From a virus: a stretch of DNA of 30,577 nucleotides. This document shows, one piece after another, positions 22,623-29,186 of the stretch (positions are counted from its first letter, which is position 1; every line of letters starts with the position of its first letter). The notes under the pieces were generated by a model. The model was not told where the DNA came from. It was given only the letters and a program-made list of their open reading frames with translations, and did not search any database. The translations under genes and the position numbers were made by a program. The stretch covers positions 1 to 30,577 of IMG/VR virus record IMGVR_UViG_3300042731_002999. One strand, 5' to 3'.

Positions 22623-22949
22623 ATGAGCATATTTAATAGAGCATTAAGAACATTTGACGCTGCCGCACTAAATGCTTCGGCGCAAAACATTGGAAACCCG
22701 ATACCGTTTGTCACCTATCAGGTATCAATCATCAATACAAGCGATGTTGATGTTTTGATTGATGATGGGACTGGGCGTGATGACATTCGCGTGCCTTCAC
22801 AATCAACTGTTAATATCAGCAGTGATTTTCGCGGAGCTGGGCAGGTCAATGAGCCGGTGCATGTTTTCAGCAATCAAGCGCAATTGACCATTACGCAGGT
22901 TACCGGAGCCGGAACAGGCACCATCATTTTAAACATATTTGGAGTGTAA
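22623..22949 (+). CDS. small beta-rich fibre-block protein (108 aa)
   Basis: Starts MSIFNRALRTFDAAALNASA after AAGGACAAAA. The sequence reads as alternating strands (VTYQVSIINTSDVDVLIDDG, RVPSQSTVNISSDFRGAGQV) with a final TGTIILNIFGV. It sits between two fibre genes and may be a fibre chaperone, cap or a short structural connector. No family recognised; the regular strand and turn pattern supports real coding sequence. Confidence 0.65.
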   Translation: MSIFNRALRTFDAAALNASAQNIGNPIPFVTYQVSIINTSDVDVLIDDGTGRDDIRVPSQSTVNISSDFRGAGQVNEPVHVFSNQAQLTITQVTGAGTGTIILNIFGV

Positions 22950-22952
22950 ATC

Positions 22953-23831
22953 GTGGCTATATATTCGCAGATAAAGAGGGATCAAACAAACGGTGATGTT
23001 GTTGGGCCCGGATCAGCTACAGATGACAATCTTGCCGCTTTTGATGGAACTACAGGAAAGCTATTAAAAGATTCAGGTATAGCAACCGGTGACGTAGTTC
23101 TTGCCGATGCCTCTCTTACCGATTTTGCGGTAGTTTGTGGTGACACTGCTTCGAAAAATGTCCAATCTATTGCAGGATTGGGTACATCGGGACAAGTACT
23201 TACATCTAATGGAGCCGGAGCATTACCTACGTTTCAAGCTGCGGCAGCGGGTGACGTTACGGGGCCTGGAAGTTCGACGGATAATGCACTTTCAAGATGG
23301 GATGGAACCGGAGGCGATACACTTCAAGATAGTACTGTTTTAGTTTCTGATAACGGCGAAATGACAAATGGGTCTCAGCCTGCATTTTATGCTTTTTTAG
23401 GAACAACAGATACAAACGTAACCGGAGATGGCACTATTTATAGCCTTGGTGATACAGATATAGGAAGTGCTTTAACAGAAGTTTTTGATAATGGAGGAAA
23501 TTTTACACCAGGAGCATCGGGGGGAGCTTTTTTTACTGCTCCAGTTACGGGTGTTTATCAATTTAATTTTAGTTTGCTTTTTCAAGATGGAACGACATCA
23601 CATACTTATCAAATTCAAATCGTTGATGATACTCCGATCGAATTTAGATATGGAAATTATGCGGCAGGTCAACCAGCTGGAAATTTTCCAATGGCATTTT
23701 CAATCTGCATAAAATTAACAGCAAGTCAAACTGTCAAATTTCAAGCTATAGTAGGTGCGTCGACAAAAGTTGTCGATATTAAAGGTGGTGGTGATAATCG
23801 CACAAATATTTCAGGATTTTTAGTGGGATAA
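22953..23831 (+). CDS. tail fibre with C1q-like C-terminal domain (292 aa)
   Basis: GTG start at 22953 with GGAG ahead of it. The N-terminal part has two copies of a fibre element, GDVVGPGSATDDNLAAFDGT (about 14-33) and GDVTGPGSSTDNALSRWDGT (about 100-119), each followed by an L-x-D-S step. Residues about 142-292 look like a C1q/TNF-like jelly roll: QPAFYAFLGTTDTNV at the start, then VFDNGGNFTPGASGGAFFTA and PVTGVYQFNFSLLF, with the 'F-x-x-P-x-x-G-x-Y-x-F' core, and a closing GFLVG. In phage and bacterial proteins this fold often forms the trimeric tip that contacts receptors. Host binding is inferred. Confidence 0.8.
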   Translation: MAIYSQIKRDQTNGDVVGPGSATDDNLAAFDGTTGKLLKDSGIATGDVVLADASLTDFAVVCGDTASKNVQSIAGLGTSGQVLTSNGAGALPTFQAAAAGDVTGPGSSTDNALSRWDGTGGDTLQDSTVLVSDNGEMTNGSQPAFYAFLGTTDTNVTGDGTIYSLGDTDIGSALTEVFDNGGNFTPGASGGAFFTAPVTGVYQFNFSLLFQDGTTSHTYQIQIVDDTPIEFRYGNYAAGQPAGNFPMAFSICIKLTASQTVKFQAIVGASTKVVDIKGGGDNRTNISGFLVG

Positions 23832-23833
23832 TT

Positions 23834-25633
23834 ATGGCAGATCCAAGAGGCGATATATTAAAATACACAGGCGTTAATTACGCATTTGCACCGACATACA
23901 TTCGTGACCGTGCGCCGACAACGCAAGACACGGCAGATGAGCAAGGACTTTACAAGGTTCCGAGTATTTGGATTCATACTAAATCGACCACAGCGCCAGT
24001 AGATGCCGACGTGTGGATTTTGGTTAATCTCCAAGCAAACAACGCAAACGGCGCGACGTGGCTTTTGTTTACGGGCGGAACGGGCGGCTCAGTAACTGAA
24101 CTCAGAGCCGATGACGGCAACATTGCGATGCCTGCATCGGGAATCATTGATGTCGATGGAAACATCGTCGCAAACGGTACAAACGCCTTTCCGCTTTTCA
24201 CACGCGCAAATGTAGCTAATACACTAGATATAGATTTGCAATTAGCAACAACAGTAACGCCAACGCCCGGAGACTCAAACGACGCTGGCTTATCATCGTT
24301 TAATGAAAATCATTTTATCATAGACGCGACAAGCGGAATGGTGAGCGGCGTCGGAGATCCCTCAAAAGGCTTCATCCAGACCTTGACCGGTGATACGGGA
24401 GGAGCTGTTGGACCGGACGGCAATGGCAACATTGACTTTACTGGGGATCAAACGCAGCAGTTTGTGCAAGTCAACGGTATTCCCGGATCAAACCTTCAAG
24501 AAATCAAAATTATTGAACCTGCACAAGATGGCGAGCTGTTAATCGGAAATACCGTGGCCAGTGCGCCAAAAGTTGGGGAATTAACCTCAAATGACGGATC
24601 AGTTAACATAAATTATAATGACCCAGATATAGATCTATCCGTTGGAGCAACCCCCGTTGAAGGGTTTACAAATCTGGGATTCAACTATTCATCGCCAACG
24701 TTTTCTATTACGTCACGAGATGGATCGGCTCTTTCAGCTAGCAACCCGGCCACCGTCACATTTAATTCGAAAGCAAATCCGGGACAGCTTGTAACGGTTT
24801 CAGTTACTGCAAATCAATCATTTGATGACAGCTCAGGAACTTCTACAATAGTTGATAATCGGTTGGGACTTTTAAGCGGTGATAATTGGGGCTCTAATGA
24901 TATCCCAATTTTTGTTTATGCGGTTTTAAATGATGATGAAGATGATGTGACATTTATGATAAGCAGAGTTCCAAGTGCCTATGAAAGTCCACCATCCGGT
25001 AGAATTGGAACACCAGCAGCCGCTCAAACATCTCAACAAATGTTTTTTGCATTTAGCAGCATTACAACAACATCGTGGGATAACAATCCTATAGTTTACA
25101 TAGGATGTTTCAGGATGCGATATACACAGCCAGGCGGAGCAGATGACTGGACGGTACAAGCTTTGGATGAAAGAGATGGTCCAGCCAGAACTTATGACTC
25201 TATGAATTTTGTTTTTCCTCAAAATGTATTCGGAGCAGCATCAAGCACCAGATGGCAGCCGGAAGGAGGAACGGCTCCAGTTTATGATACTGAAGATTGC
25301 AGATATATTATCAAACGTGATGGAACCTGCGTGTTTATGTATTCAGGATCGACAAATACAACTCCCGGAGCTGGAGCTGTCGACGCAAAACTTGCGATTC
25401 CTTTTAATGGACAAGAGGGGCTTGATCCTTGGAATTTTATAGGATCTGGCGTGCAGCAAGTTAGCTCTTCTGATGCGGATATATTAAATTGGCAACCCAA
25501 TAGTACGGGAAACGATGCAGAAATATGGTATACTAATCATGCTGATTCTGGAGTTTTGCAAAACGCAGACATTACAGCGGACATCCGCATGTCTGCTAAC
25601 TATCAAATATTAACCGATCCATTGAGAGCATAA
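23834..25633 (+). CDS. long tail fibre or tailspike-like protein (599 aa)
   Basis: Starts MADPRGDILKYTGVNYAFAP. The N-terminus has YIRDRAPTTQDTADEQGLYK, an R-x-R-A-P-T-x-x-D element shared with the fibre at 21757, and SIWIHTKSTTAPVDADVWIL. Later ELTSNDGSVNINYNDPDIDL and GELLIGNTVASAPKVG repeat themes of that fibre. The second half is beta-rich with FMISRVPSAYESPPSGRIGT and MRYTQPGGADDWTVQALDER, and the end (ADIRMSANYQILTDPLRA) may be the tip. No catalytic motif of a depolymerase or sialidase is visible. It is the largest fibre and a candidate host-range determinant. Confidence 0.72.
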   Translation: MADPRGDILKYTGVNYAFAPTYIRDRAPTTQDTADEQGLYKVPSIWIHTKSTTAPVDADVWILVNLQANNANGATWLLFTGGTGGSVTELRADDGNIAMPASGIIDVDGNIVANGTNAFPLFTRANVANTLDIDLQLATTVTPTPGDSNDAGLSSFNENHFIIDATSGMVSGVGDPSKGFIQTLTGDTGGAVGPDGNGNIDFTGDQTQQFVQVNGIPGSNLQEIKIIEPAQDGELLIGNTVASAPKVGELTSNDGSVNINYNDPDIDLSVGATPVEGFTNLGFNYSSPTFSITSRDGSALSASNPATVTFNSKANPGQLVTVSVTANQSFDDSSGTSTIVDNRLGLLSGDNWGSNDIPIFVYAVLNDDEDDVTFMISRVPSAYESPPSGRIGTPAAAQTSQQMFFAFSSITTTSWDNNPIVYIGCFRMRYTQPGGADDWTVQALDERDGPARTYDSMNFVFPQNVFGAASSTRWQPEGGTAPVYDTEDCRYIIKRDGTCVFMYSGSTNTTPGAGAVDAKLAIPFNGQEGLDPWNFIGSGVQQVSSSDADILNWQPNSTGNDAEIWYTNHADSGVLQNADITADIRMSANYQILTDPLRA

Positions 25634-25833
25634 TGATGAAATTTATTACTTTAGCAATTGCCGGTATGATGTTAACAGGATGCAGCACGCACATGTGCGT
25701 TGGCTGGCATTTTGAACTTGAACACTCAGAAAAACCGAATGAAGAGTTTAAACTTTCATCTATGACAGAAGATGCCGGCGGCGATGTTATAGACATTATC
25801 AATCAACCATTTGGAGCTGAAAACGTTGGCTAA
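25633..25833 (+). CDS. small lipoprotein (66 aa)
   Basis: The N-terminus MMKFITLAIAGMMLTGCSTHMCV is a lipoprotein signal with lipobox L-T-G-C, so the mature protein would carry lipid on C17 and start CSTHMC. The mature part is short and acidic (EHSEKPNEEFKLSSMTEDAG). ATG at 25633 overlaps the fibre stop; ATG at 25636 is one codon later. A lipoprotein after the fibres could be an outer spanin or a superinfection-exclusion protein; neither can be confirmed and no inner spanin partner is visible. Confidence 0.6.
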   Translation: MMKFITLAIAGMMLTGCSTHMCVGWHFELEHSEKPNEEFKLSSMTEDAGGDVIDIINQPFGAENVG

Positions 25834-26008
25834 AAAGTCAAAAGCTCAAAAAAAAGTTGGCAAAGTGATGCGCGAGTATAAGCGCGGGGAATTGCGTTCT
25901 GGAAAAAAAGGTCCTGGCAAAGGACCCAAAGTCAAATCGAAAGACCAGGCGCTCGCTATTGGCCTTAGCGAAGCGCGGAAAGCAGGTGCGAAAATTCCAA
26001 AGAAATAA
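25826..26008 (+). CDS. DUF6496-like basic protein (60 aa)
   Basis: Read from TTG at 25826, about 9 bases after GGAG: MAKKSKAQKKVGKVMREYKR, GELRSGKKGPGKGPKVKSKD, QALAIGLSEARKAGAKIPKK. The pattern 'KKVGKVMxEYKxGxLxSG...VK-x-(x)-QA-(I/L)-AI-(A/G)-LSEARKAGAKIPKK' matches a family of small basic proteins (DUF6496) seen in phages and bacteria. TTG at 25811 in the same frame is possible but would shift the start ahead of the ribosome binding site. It overlaps the lipoprotein stop and is the last rightward gene before the leftward operon. Confidence 0.75.
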   Translation: MAKKSKAQKKVGKVMREYKRGELRSGKKGPGKGPKVKSKDQALAIGLSEARKAGAKIPKK

Positions 26009-26010
26009 AA

Positions 26011-26031
26011 AAGCCGGATTAAAACCGGCTT
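26011..26031 (-). terminator. intrinsic terminator for the leftward operon
   Basis: AAGCCGG / CCGGCTT stem (26011-26017 and 26025-26031). On the minus strand the hairpin is followed by a run of six T. On the plus strand it lies right after the DUF6496-like gene, with only weak T content, so it may also slow rightward transcripts. Confidence 0.82.
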
Positions 26032-26119
26032 ACCCTTATCACTTACACAGCAAGCACATCATATTGTCTATGGAATTTTTTAAAAAGTTACATATTCACG
26101 ACTTTCAAACATAATGATT

Positions 26120-26254
26120 TTAGTCGTATATTTTTTCGTTAATTTTGTTAATGTGTCTGCCGTTTGATATTTGAATTGTTGTGATGTAAATATACATGAC
26201 AAACATAGCAGCAATAACAGCAAAAAGTAGCAAATAAAAATCATTTTCACTCAT
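26120..26254 (-). CDS. small membrane protein (44 aa)
   Basis: Leftward frame MSENDFYLLLFAVIAAMFVM continuing YIYITTIQISNGRHINKINE to KIYD. One hydrophobic helix (about residues 6-26) with a short basic cytoplasmic or periplasmic tail. Its ATG overlaps the stop of the exonuclease gene (ATGAGTGA) and GGAG is nearby, so it is probably translationally coupled. No family is recognised. It is the last gene of the leftward operon. Confidence 0.6.
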   Translation of the reverse strand: MSENDFYLLLFAVIAAMFVMYIYITTIQISNGRHINKINEKIYD

Positions 26255-27101
26255 CTCCTTCCTCAATATTGCAAACGTATTTTAAATACGATGAGCGACG
26301 ATATTGTTCAAAATTTACCCCGTCGAGTTCAGGGATAGACTTGTAATCAATATTGCCGCGGCACTCTTGCACGTCAATCCGCACCCGACCTGCAATAATA
26401 GGCTGATAGTCTGAAAACTCCAGCAGTGCTGTTTTTGCAGCTTTGTATTTTTCATCATACTCTTTAGCCAATCGCCTGTATTTCACAATCTGATTTTCAA
26501 TCTCTGCAATCTCATCGCCCTCAGGGCGCACATATTTATCTTTCGGCGGCGTTTTTGTTTGCAGACACTCATAAAATTTTTTAGCTTCATCTTCAATAAA
26601 TTTAATGTACTCATCGCTGCGATTGCATTCCTGTATAATCCATTCGTCATCGGACCAGTAGGGGAAATAAATCACGTTCTCTAAACCTTTAACATACATT
26701 TGCCATTGCATTTGCGCATAATCGCGCTCTTTCGGTTCGCCGCTTTTACGCAAACTATCAAACGAAGCGCGATAGTATGGACATTTGATCTCGCAAGCTT
26801 TGGTCTCAGAAAAATCCAGACCGTCAAGCGTAGCCATAAAGTGCGGATGTTTTTCGTGGAACACAATTGCAGGTTTAAATGTGATGCCCGTAAACTCAGA
26901 TAGTTTTTTGCGTGCCTTGTCCTCTGATTCAAGCCCATGCCTCATAGCGTCGTTTTGCTCGTCGGGTTCCCGAAGACCTAATTTTTGTTCCCATAATTTG
27001 ATTGGCGTTTTGTCTTTAATCAATCCCAATATTACCGGAATATCAGAAGCGGTTATGCATCGCTTCCTTAATTCAAGCCACTCGTTAGTCCCGATTTCCA
27101 T
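26247..27101 (-). CDS. YqaJ-type viral recombinase exonuclease (284 aa)
   Basis: Starts MEIGTNEWLELRKRCITASD at 27101, chosen because GGAG lies about seven bases ahead; a longer in-frame start at 27143 is inside the upstream gene. The core is the PD-(D/E)xK nuclease of YqaJ/lambda exonuclease: RKRCITASDIPVILG at 12-26, GLESEDKARKKL at about 56-67, ATLDGLDFS (D in the active site), then CEIKCPYY (E-x-K) at about 103-110, and YAQMQWQMYV, the usual helix after it. The enzyme would make 3' single strands at DNA ends for the annealing protein encoded immediately upstream. A C-terminal helix and a small domain complete it. Confidence 0.88.
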   Translation of the reverse strand: MEIGTNEWLELRKRCITASDIPVILGLIKDKTPIKLWEQKLGLREPDEQNDAMRHGLESEDKARKKLSEFTGITFKPAIVFHEKHPHFMATLDGLDFSETKACEIKCPYYRASFDSLRKSGEPKERDYAQMQWQMYVKGLENVIYFPYWSDDEWIIQECNRSDEYIKFIEDEAKKFYECLQTKTPPKDKYVRPEGDEIAEIENQIVKYRRLAKEYDEKYKAAKTALLEFSDYQPIIAGRVRIDVQECRGNIDYKSIPELDGVNFEQYRRSSYLKYVCNIEEGDE

Positions 27102-27804
27102 TTTCGTTCTCCTTTTTTTCCACTTTAGTTTTGATTGATTCAAATGCTGCCTGGTTTAACTCGCCAATGTGGGCAACTTTAAAATAATTGCAGATAGCAT
27201 CAATGCCGCTTGCGTCGTAATTGTCATTAATAAACCCTATTTGATCGGGTGTGATTTTTTCATGTACTTCTTGTTTTATTTTAACATCGACGACAGGGGC
27301 ATTATTGTCGCCCTCACGCGGTATTTCTCCTTCCACATAGCAAGTGCCTATCACATCGGGAAAAAGTCGCCTGGCGAGCCTTGAAAGCGCTCTTGCGTAA
27401 AGCATATCTATGGGTGTTTTTTCCCAAGCCGATCCTTGACGAATAAGCCCCATCCTTTTCGCCTCTTCAATAAAAAACGATACTTCCATTTCCTCTTTTG
27501 TATCCGCCCGGATGCCTTTGAGCGTGCAAACGGTATCGCCGGTCGTCACAGTATGCACCTGATGACCAGCTCTTCGAATAATCGCGTTCATTGACCTTGC
27601 CGACAGCTCAATTTTGCCTTGGACATTGTTGATGCCGCCGTTGAGGCTAAGCATGGGTGGTAGGCCAAGTTCTCGCGCGGTAAGCAATATCATTAAAATG
27701 CCCTCAAAACCGCCCCAACGCTTGTACAATGGGGACTTTGCAGCAGCTTTTGCCATCTGGTTAAACACCTCCATTTCATGGTTGTTCGGGATTAGCTCAT
27801 TCAT
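27085..27804 (-). CDS. RecT-like single-strand annealing protein (239 aa)
   Basis: Start at 27804 (MNELIPNNHEMEVFNQMAKA), six bases after GGAGG; the ATG at 27810 abuts that site and is not used. The core contains FEGILMILLTARELGLPPML, SLNGGINNVQGKIELSARSM and NAIIRRAGH at about 36-81, then VSFFIEEAKRMGLIRQGSAW and EKTPIDMLYARALSRLARRL, FPDVIGTCYVEGEI at about 107-160. These are the marks of RecT-family phage annealing proteins. With the exonuclease it forms a two-part recombination system, like Red exonuclease and beta. It overlaps both neighbours. Confidence 0.85.
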   Translation of the reverse strand: MNELIPNNHEMEVFNQMAKAAAKSPLYKRWGGFEGILMILLTARELGLPPMLSLNGGINNVQGKIELSARSMNAIIRRAGHQVHTVTTGDTVCTLKGIRADTKEEMEVSFFIEEAKRMGLIRQGSAWEKTPIDMLYARALSRLARRLFPDVIGTCYVEGEIPREGDNNAPVVDVKIKQEVHEKITPDQIGFINDNYDASGIDAICNYFKVAHIGELNQAAFESIKTKVEKKENENGNRD

Positions 27805-27997
27805 CTGCATCCTCCAAAACGCATATTGCTTCCATTAATTCTGTTTGTTTTCTAATTATCTCATCCCGCTCTTTAATCAATGAATTTAAAAACTTCCCTT
27901 CTTCAATGATTTTGTCATCAAAATGCTCTATTTCAGCAGTGTAAGAACTGATTACACTATTCAAATGTTCCATTGCAATTTCAAATGAATTTGTCAT
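27797..27997 (-). CDS. coiled-coil protein (66 aa)
   Basis: Starts MTNSFEIAMEHLNSVISSYT and continues AEIEHFDDKIIEEGKFLNSL, IKERDEIIRKQTELMEAICV. Almost the whole protein is a heptad-like helix, so it probably forms a dimer. It sits in the recombination operon, overlapping the annealing protein start, and might regulate or support it. No named family. GGAG precedes the ATG. Confidence 0.65.
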   Translation of the reverse strand: MTNSFEIAMEHLNSVISSYTAEIEHFDDKIIEEGKFLNSLIKERDEIIRKQTELMEAICVLEDADE

Positions 27998-28175
27998 TGT
28001 TCAACTCCTCCTTAATTTCTTTTATTAAGTTCTCTTTTCCTTCTTTCGTCAGCTTTTGCGCTTCGATTGCTTCAAGCGTCATCATTGACATACCTGAAAA
28101 TGATGAAATGCATGATGTCGGGGCGCACCCTGTCACTGCGCCGGCGGTTAATAGAATTAAAAATAAATGTTTCAT
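27981..28175 (-). CDS. lipoprotein in the recombination operon (64 aa)
   Basis: Starts MKHLFLILLTAGAVTGCAPT at 28175, seven bases after AGG; the longer frame to 28208 adds no signal. The lipobox is V-T-G-C, giving a mature N-terminus CAPTSC. The remainder is a charged helix (LEAIEAQKLTKEGKENLIKE). The stop lies inside the coiled-coil gene. A lipoprotein in an early operon with recombination genes is unexpected; superinfection exclusion is one possibility. Confidence 0.65.
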   Translation of the reverse strand: MKHLFLILLTAGAVTGCAPTSCISSFSGMSMMTLEAIEAQKLTKEGKENLIKEIKEELNNDKFI

Positions 28176-28221
28176 GTTGTTACCTATGTTGTGATTAAGG
28201 GGGCACACCTTAGCCCATGTT

Positions 28222-28392
28222 TTACATAAAATCGTTCCAACTGAGCCCTAAACTTTCCATTGAAATAGGCTCGTTTTCGTCATCATCTTCTTGATCATCC
28301 ATGTAGTCGGATGAGTCCACATCGTCGTCGCAGTCTTCAACACCAAACATGTCGTGATGTTCGTCTCTGAATTGTTCCCAATATTTGTGCAT
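28222..28392 (-). CDS. very acidic small protein (56 aa)
   Basis: Leftward frame MHKYWEQFRDEHHDMFGVED, CDDDVDSSDYMDDQEDDDEN, EPISMESLGLSWNDFM. Nearly half the residues from 13 to 43 are aspartate or glutamate, and only few are basic. AGGAG lies about seven bases ahead of the ATG. It is the first gene of the leftward operon and directly downstream of the promoter at 28453-28425, so it is likely expressed early and strongly. Very acidic early phage proteins often mimic DNA to block restriction or nucleases such as RecBCD; this is inference only. Confidence 0.65.
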   Translation of the reverse strand: MHKYWEQFRDEHHDMFGVEDCDDDVDSSDYMDDQEDDDENEPISMESLGLSWNDFM

Positions 28393-28424
28393 TATGTGTC
28401 TCCTTTGTTGCTGTTTATGATTTC

Positions 28425-28497
28425 ATCATAGCACATGCATAGCGCAAACGCAAGCATTTTATCAACATTTGCGCTATTTATTTTGTTATGCTAAAAT
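28425..28497. promoter_or_regulatory. divergent promoters with a shared inverted repeat operator
   Basis: Leftward promoter: TTGCGT (28453-28448), 17-bp spacer, TATGAT (28430-28425). Rightward promoter: TTGCGC (28469-28474), 17-bp spacer, TAAAAT (28492-28497). A perfect 9-bp inverted repeat, TAGCGCAAA (28440-28448) and TTTGCGCTA (28468-28476), overlaps both -35 regions. The predicted rightward start site falls at or next to the ATG of the HTH gene at 28504, so that message is probably leaderless. Confidence 0.72.
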
Positions 28498-28503
28498 TCA
28501 GGC

Positions 28504-28731
28504 ATGAAAAAACACCCATTGATTTTGTATTTAGAGAACAAAAATTTGTCGATTCGCAAATTTTCGCATGAAAACGGCCTAAATTATTCCAGTATGCTGC
28601 ATTTTTTGAACGGCGTGCGATTTCCTAGCTACAGAATGATTTTACGAATTATTAAGGCGACGAATTTTGAATTGTGCGCAGAAGAGCTTGCATCGTGGCA
28701 TATGAGTCGTTATATTGAAAAAGGAAACTGA
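28504..28731 (+). CDS. HTH transcriptional regulator (75 aa)
   Basis: Starts MKKHPLILYLENKNLSIRKF. Residues about 14-65 (FSHENGLNYSSMLHFLNGVR, FPSYRMILRIIKATNFELCA) form a Cro/CI-type helix-turn-helix with recognition around NYSSMLHFLNG. The protein is short for a repressor and has no obvious dimerisation or cleavage domain, so it is more Cro-like. It is read away from the leftward operon and its own promoter overlaps the shared operator, which implies autoregulation. A strong terminator follows at once, so it is a one-gene unit. Confidence 0.75.
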   Translation: MKKHPLILYLENKNLSIRKFSHENGLNYSSMLHFLNGVRFPSYRMILRIIKATNFELCAEELASWHMSRYIEKGN

Positions 28732-28748
28732 TGTTTCCCATTCGTGTA

Positions 28749-28774
28749 AGCGCCCTGATGGGCGCTTTTTTTTT
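28749..28774 (+). terminator. intrinsic terminator after the HTH gene
   Basis: AGCGCCC / GGGCGCT stem (28749-28755 and 28760-28766), TGAT loop, then a run of nine T. Confidence 0.93.
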
Positions 28775-28776
28775 GC

Positions 28777-28801
28777 AAAAAAAAACCCCGGTTTACCGGG
28801 G
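28777..28801 (-). terminator. intrinsic terminator for leftward transcription
   Basis: CCCCGGT / ACCGGGG stem (28786-28792 and 28795-28801), followed on the minus strand by about nine T (28785-28777). It stands back to back with the rightward terminator at 28749, insulating the regulator from leftward transcription entering from the replication side. Confidence 0.85.
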
Positions 28802-29186
28802 AACCCGTGGAATGATTTAGCGTTTGCGGTGCAAAAACAAGATACGGGTTTTTAAAATGGAGGATGTTAATCAGAAATAGGCTGCCATATCCAAAAACGG
28901 CCTGCACGGCGTGGGTTAAAAATAACAATTCTTTAGCAGAAGAATACGCGCAAATGTCTTAAATGTAAATACGTATAAATAAATTGAAAATAGTAAACCA
29001 AAATAGAAAAACCACGGTTTCCCGTGGTTTCTCCTTGCATCTTTGCTGATAATTCATCATTATCTAAATCGCCCGATCTAATATGATGATTAACCAAAGA
29101 ATACAAAATCATCGTTCTTAGGTCAATCATCATATCAGATCTGGCAAAAAAGTAAATCCCAATAACTTTTTTAATTAAGGGCTGAT
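28802..29186. other. 385-base gap ahead of the replication-type gene, with a leftward hairpin terminator
   Basis: No convincing gene. A leftward frame (28933-29295) crosses the start of the next gene and a terminator hairpin. That hairpin, AAACCACGG / CCGTGGTTT (29009-29017 and 29022-29030), is followed on the minus strand by TTTTTC. A leftward promoter is possible with TTTACT (29156-29151), 16-bp spacer, TATGAT (29134-29129). Together these could produce an RNA of about 110 to 120 bases. The leader of the next gene must also begin here; AAGGG lies six bases ahead of its ATG. Confidence 0.5.
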
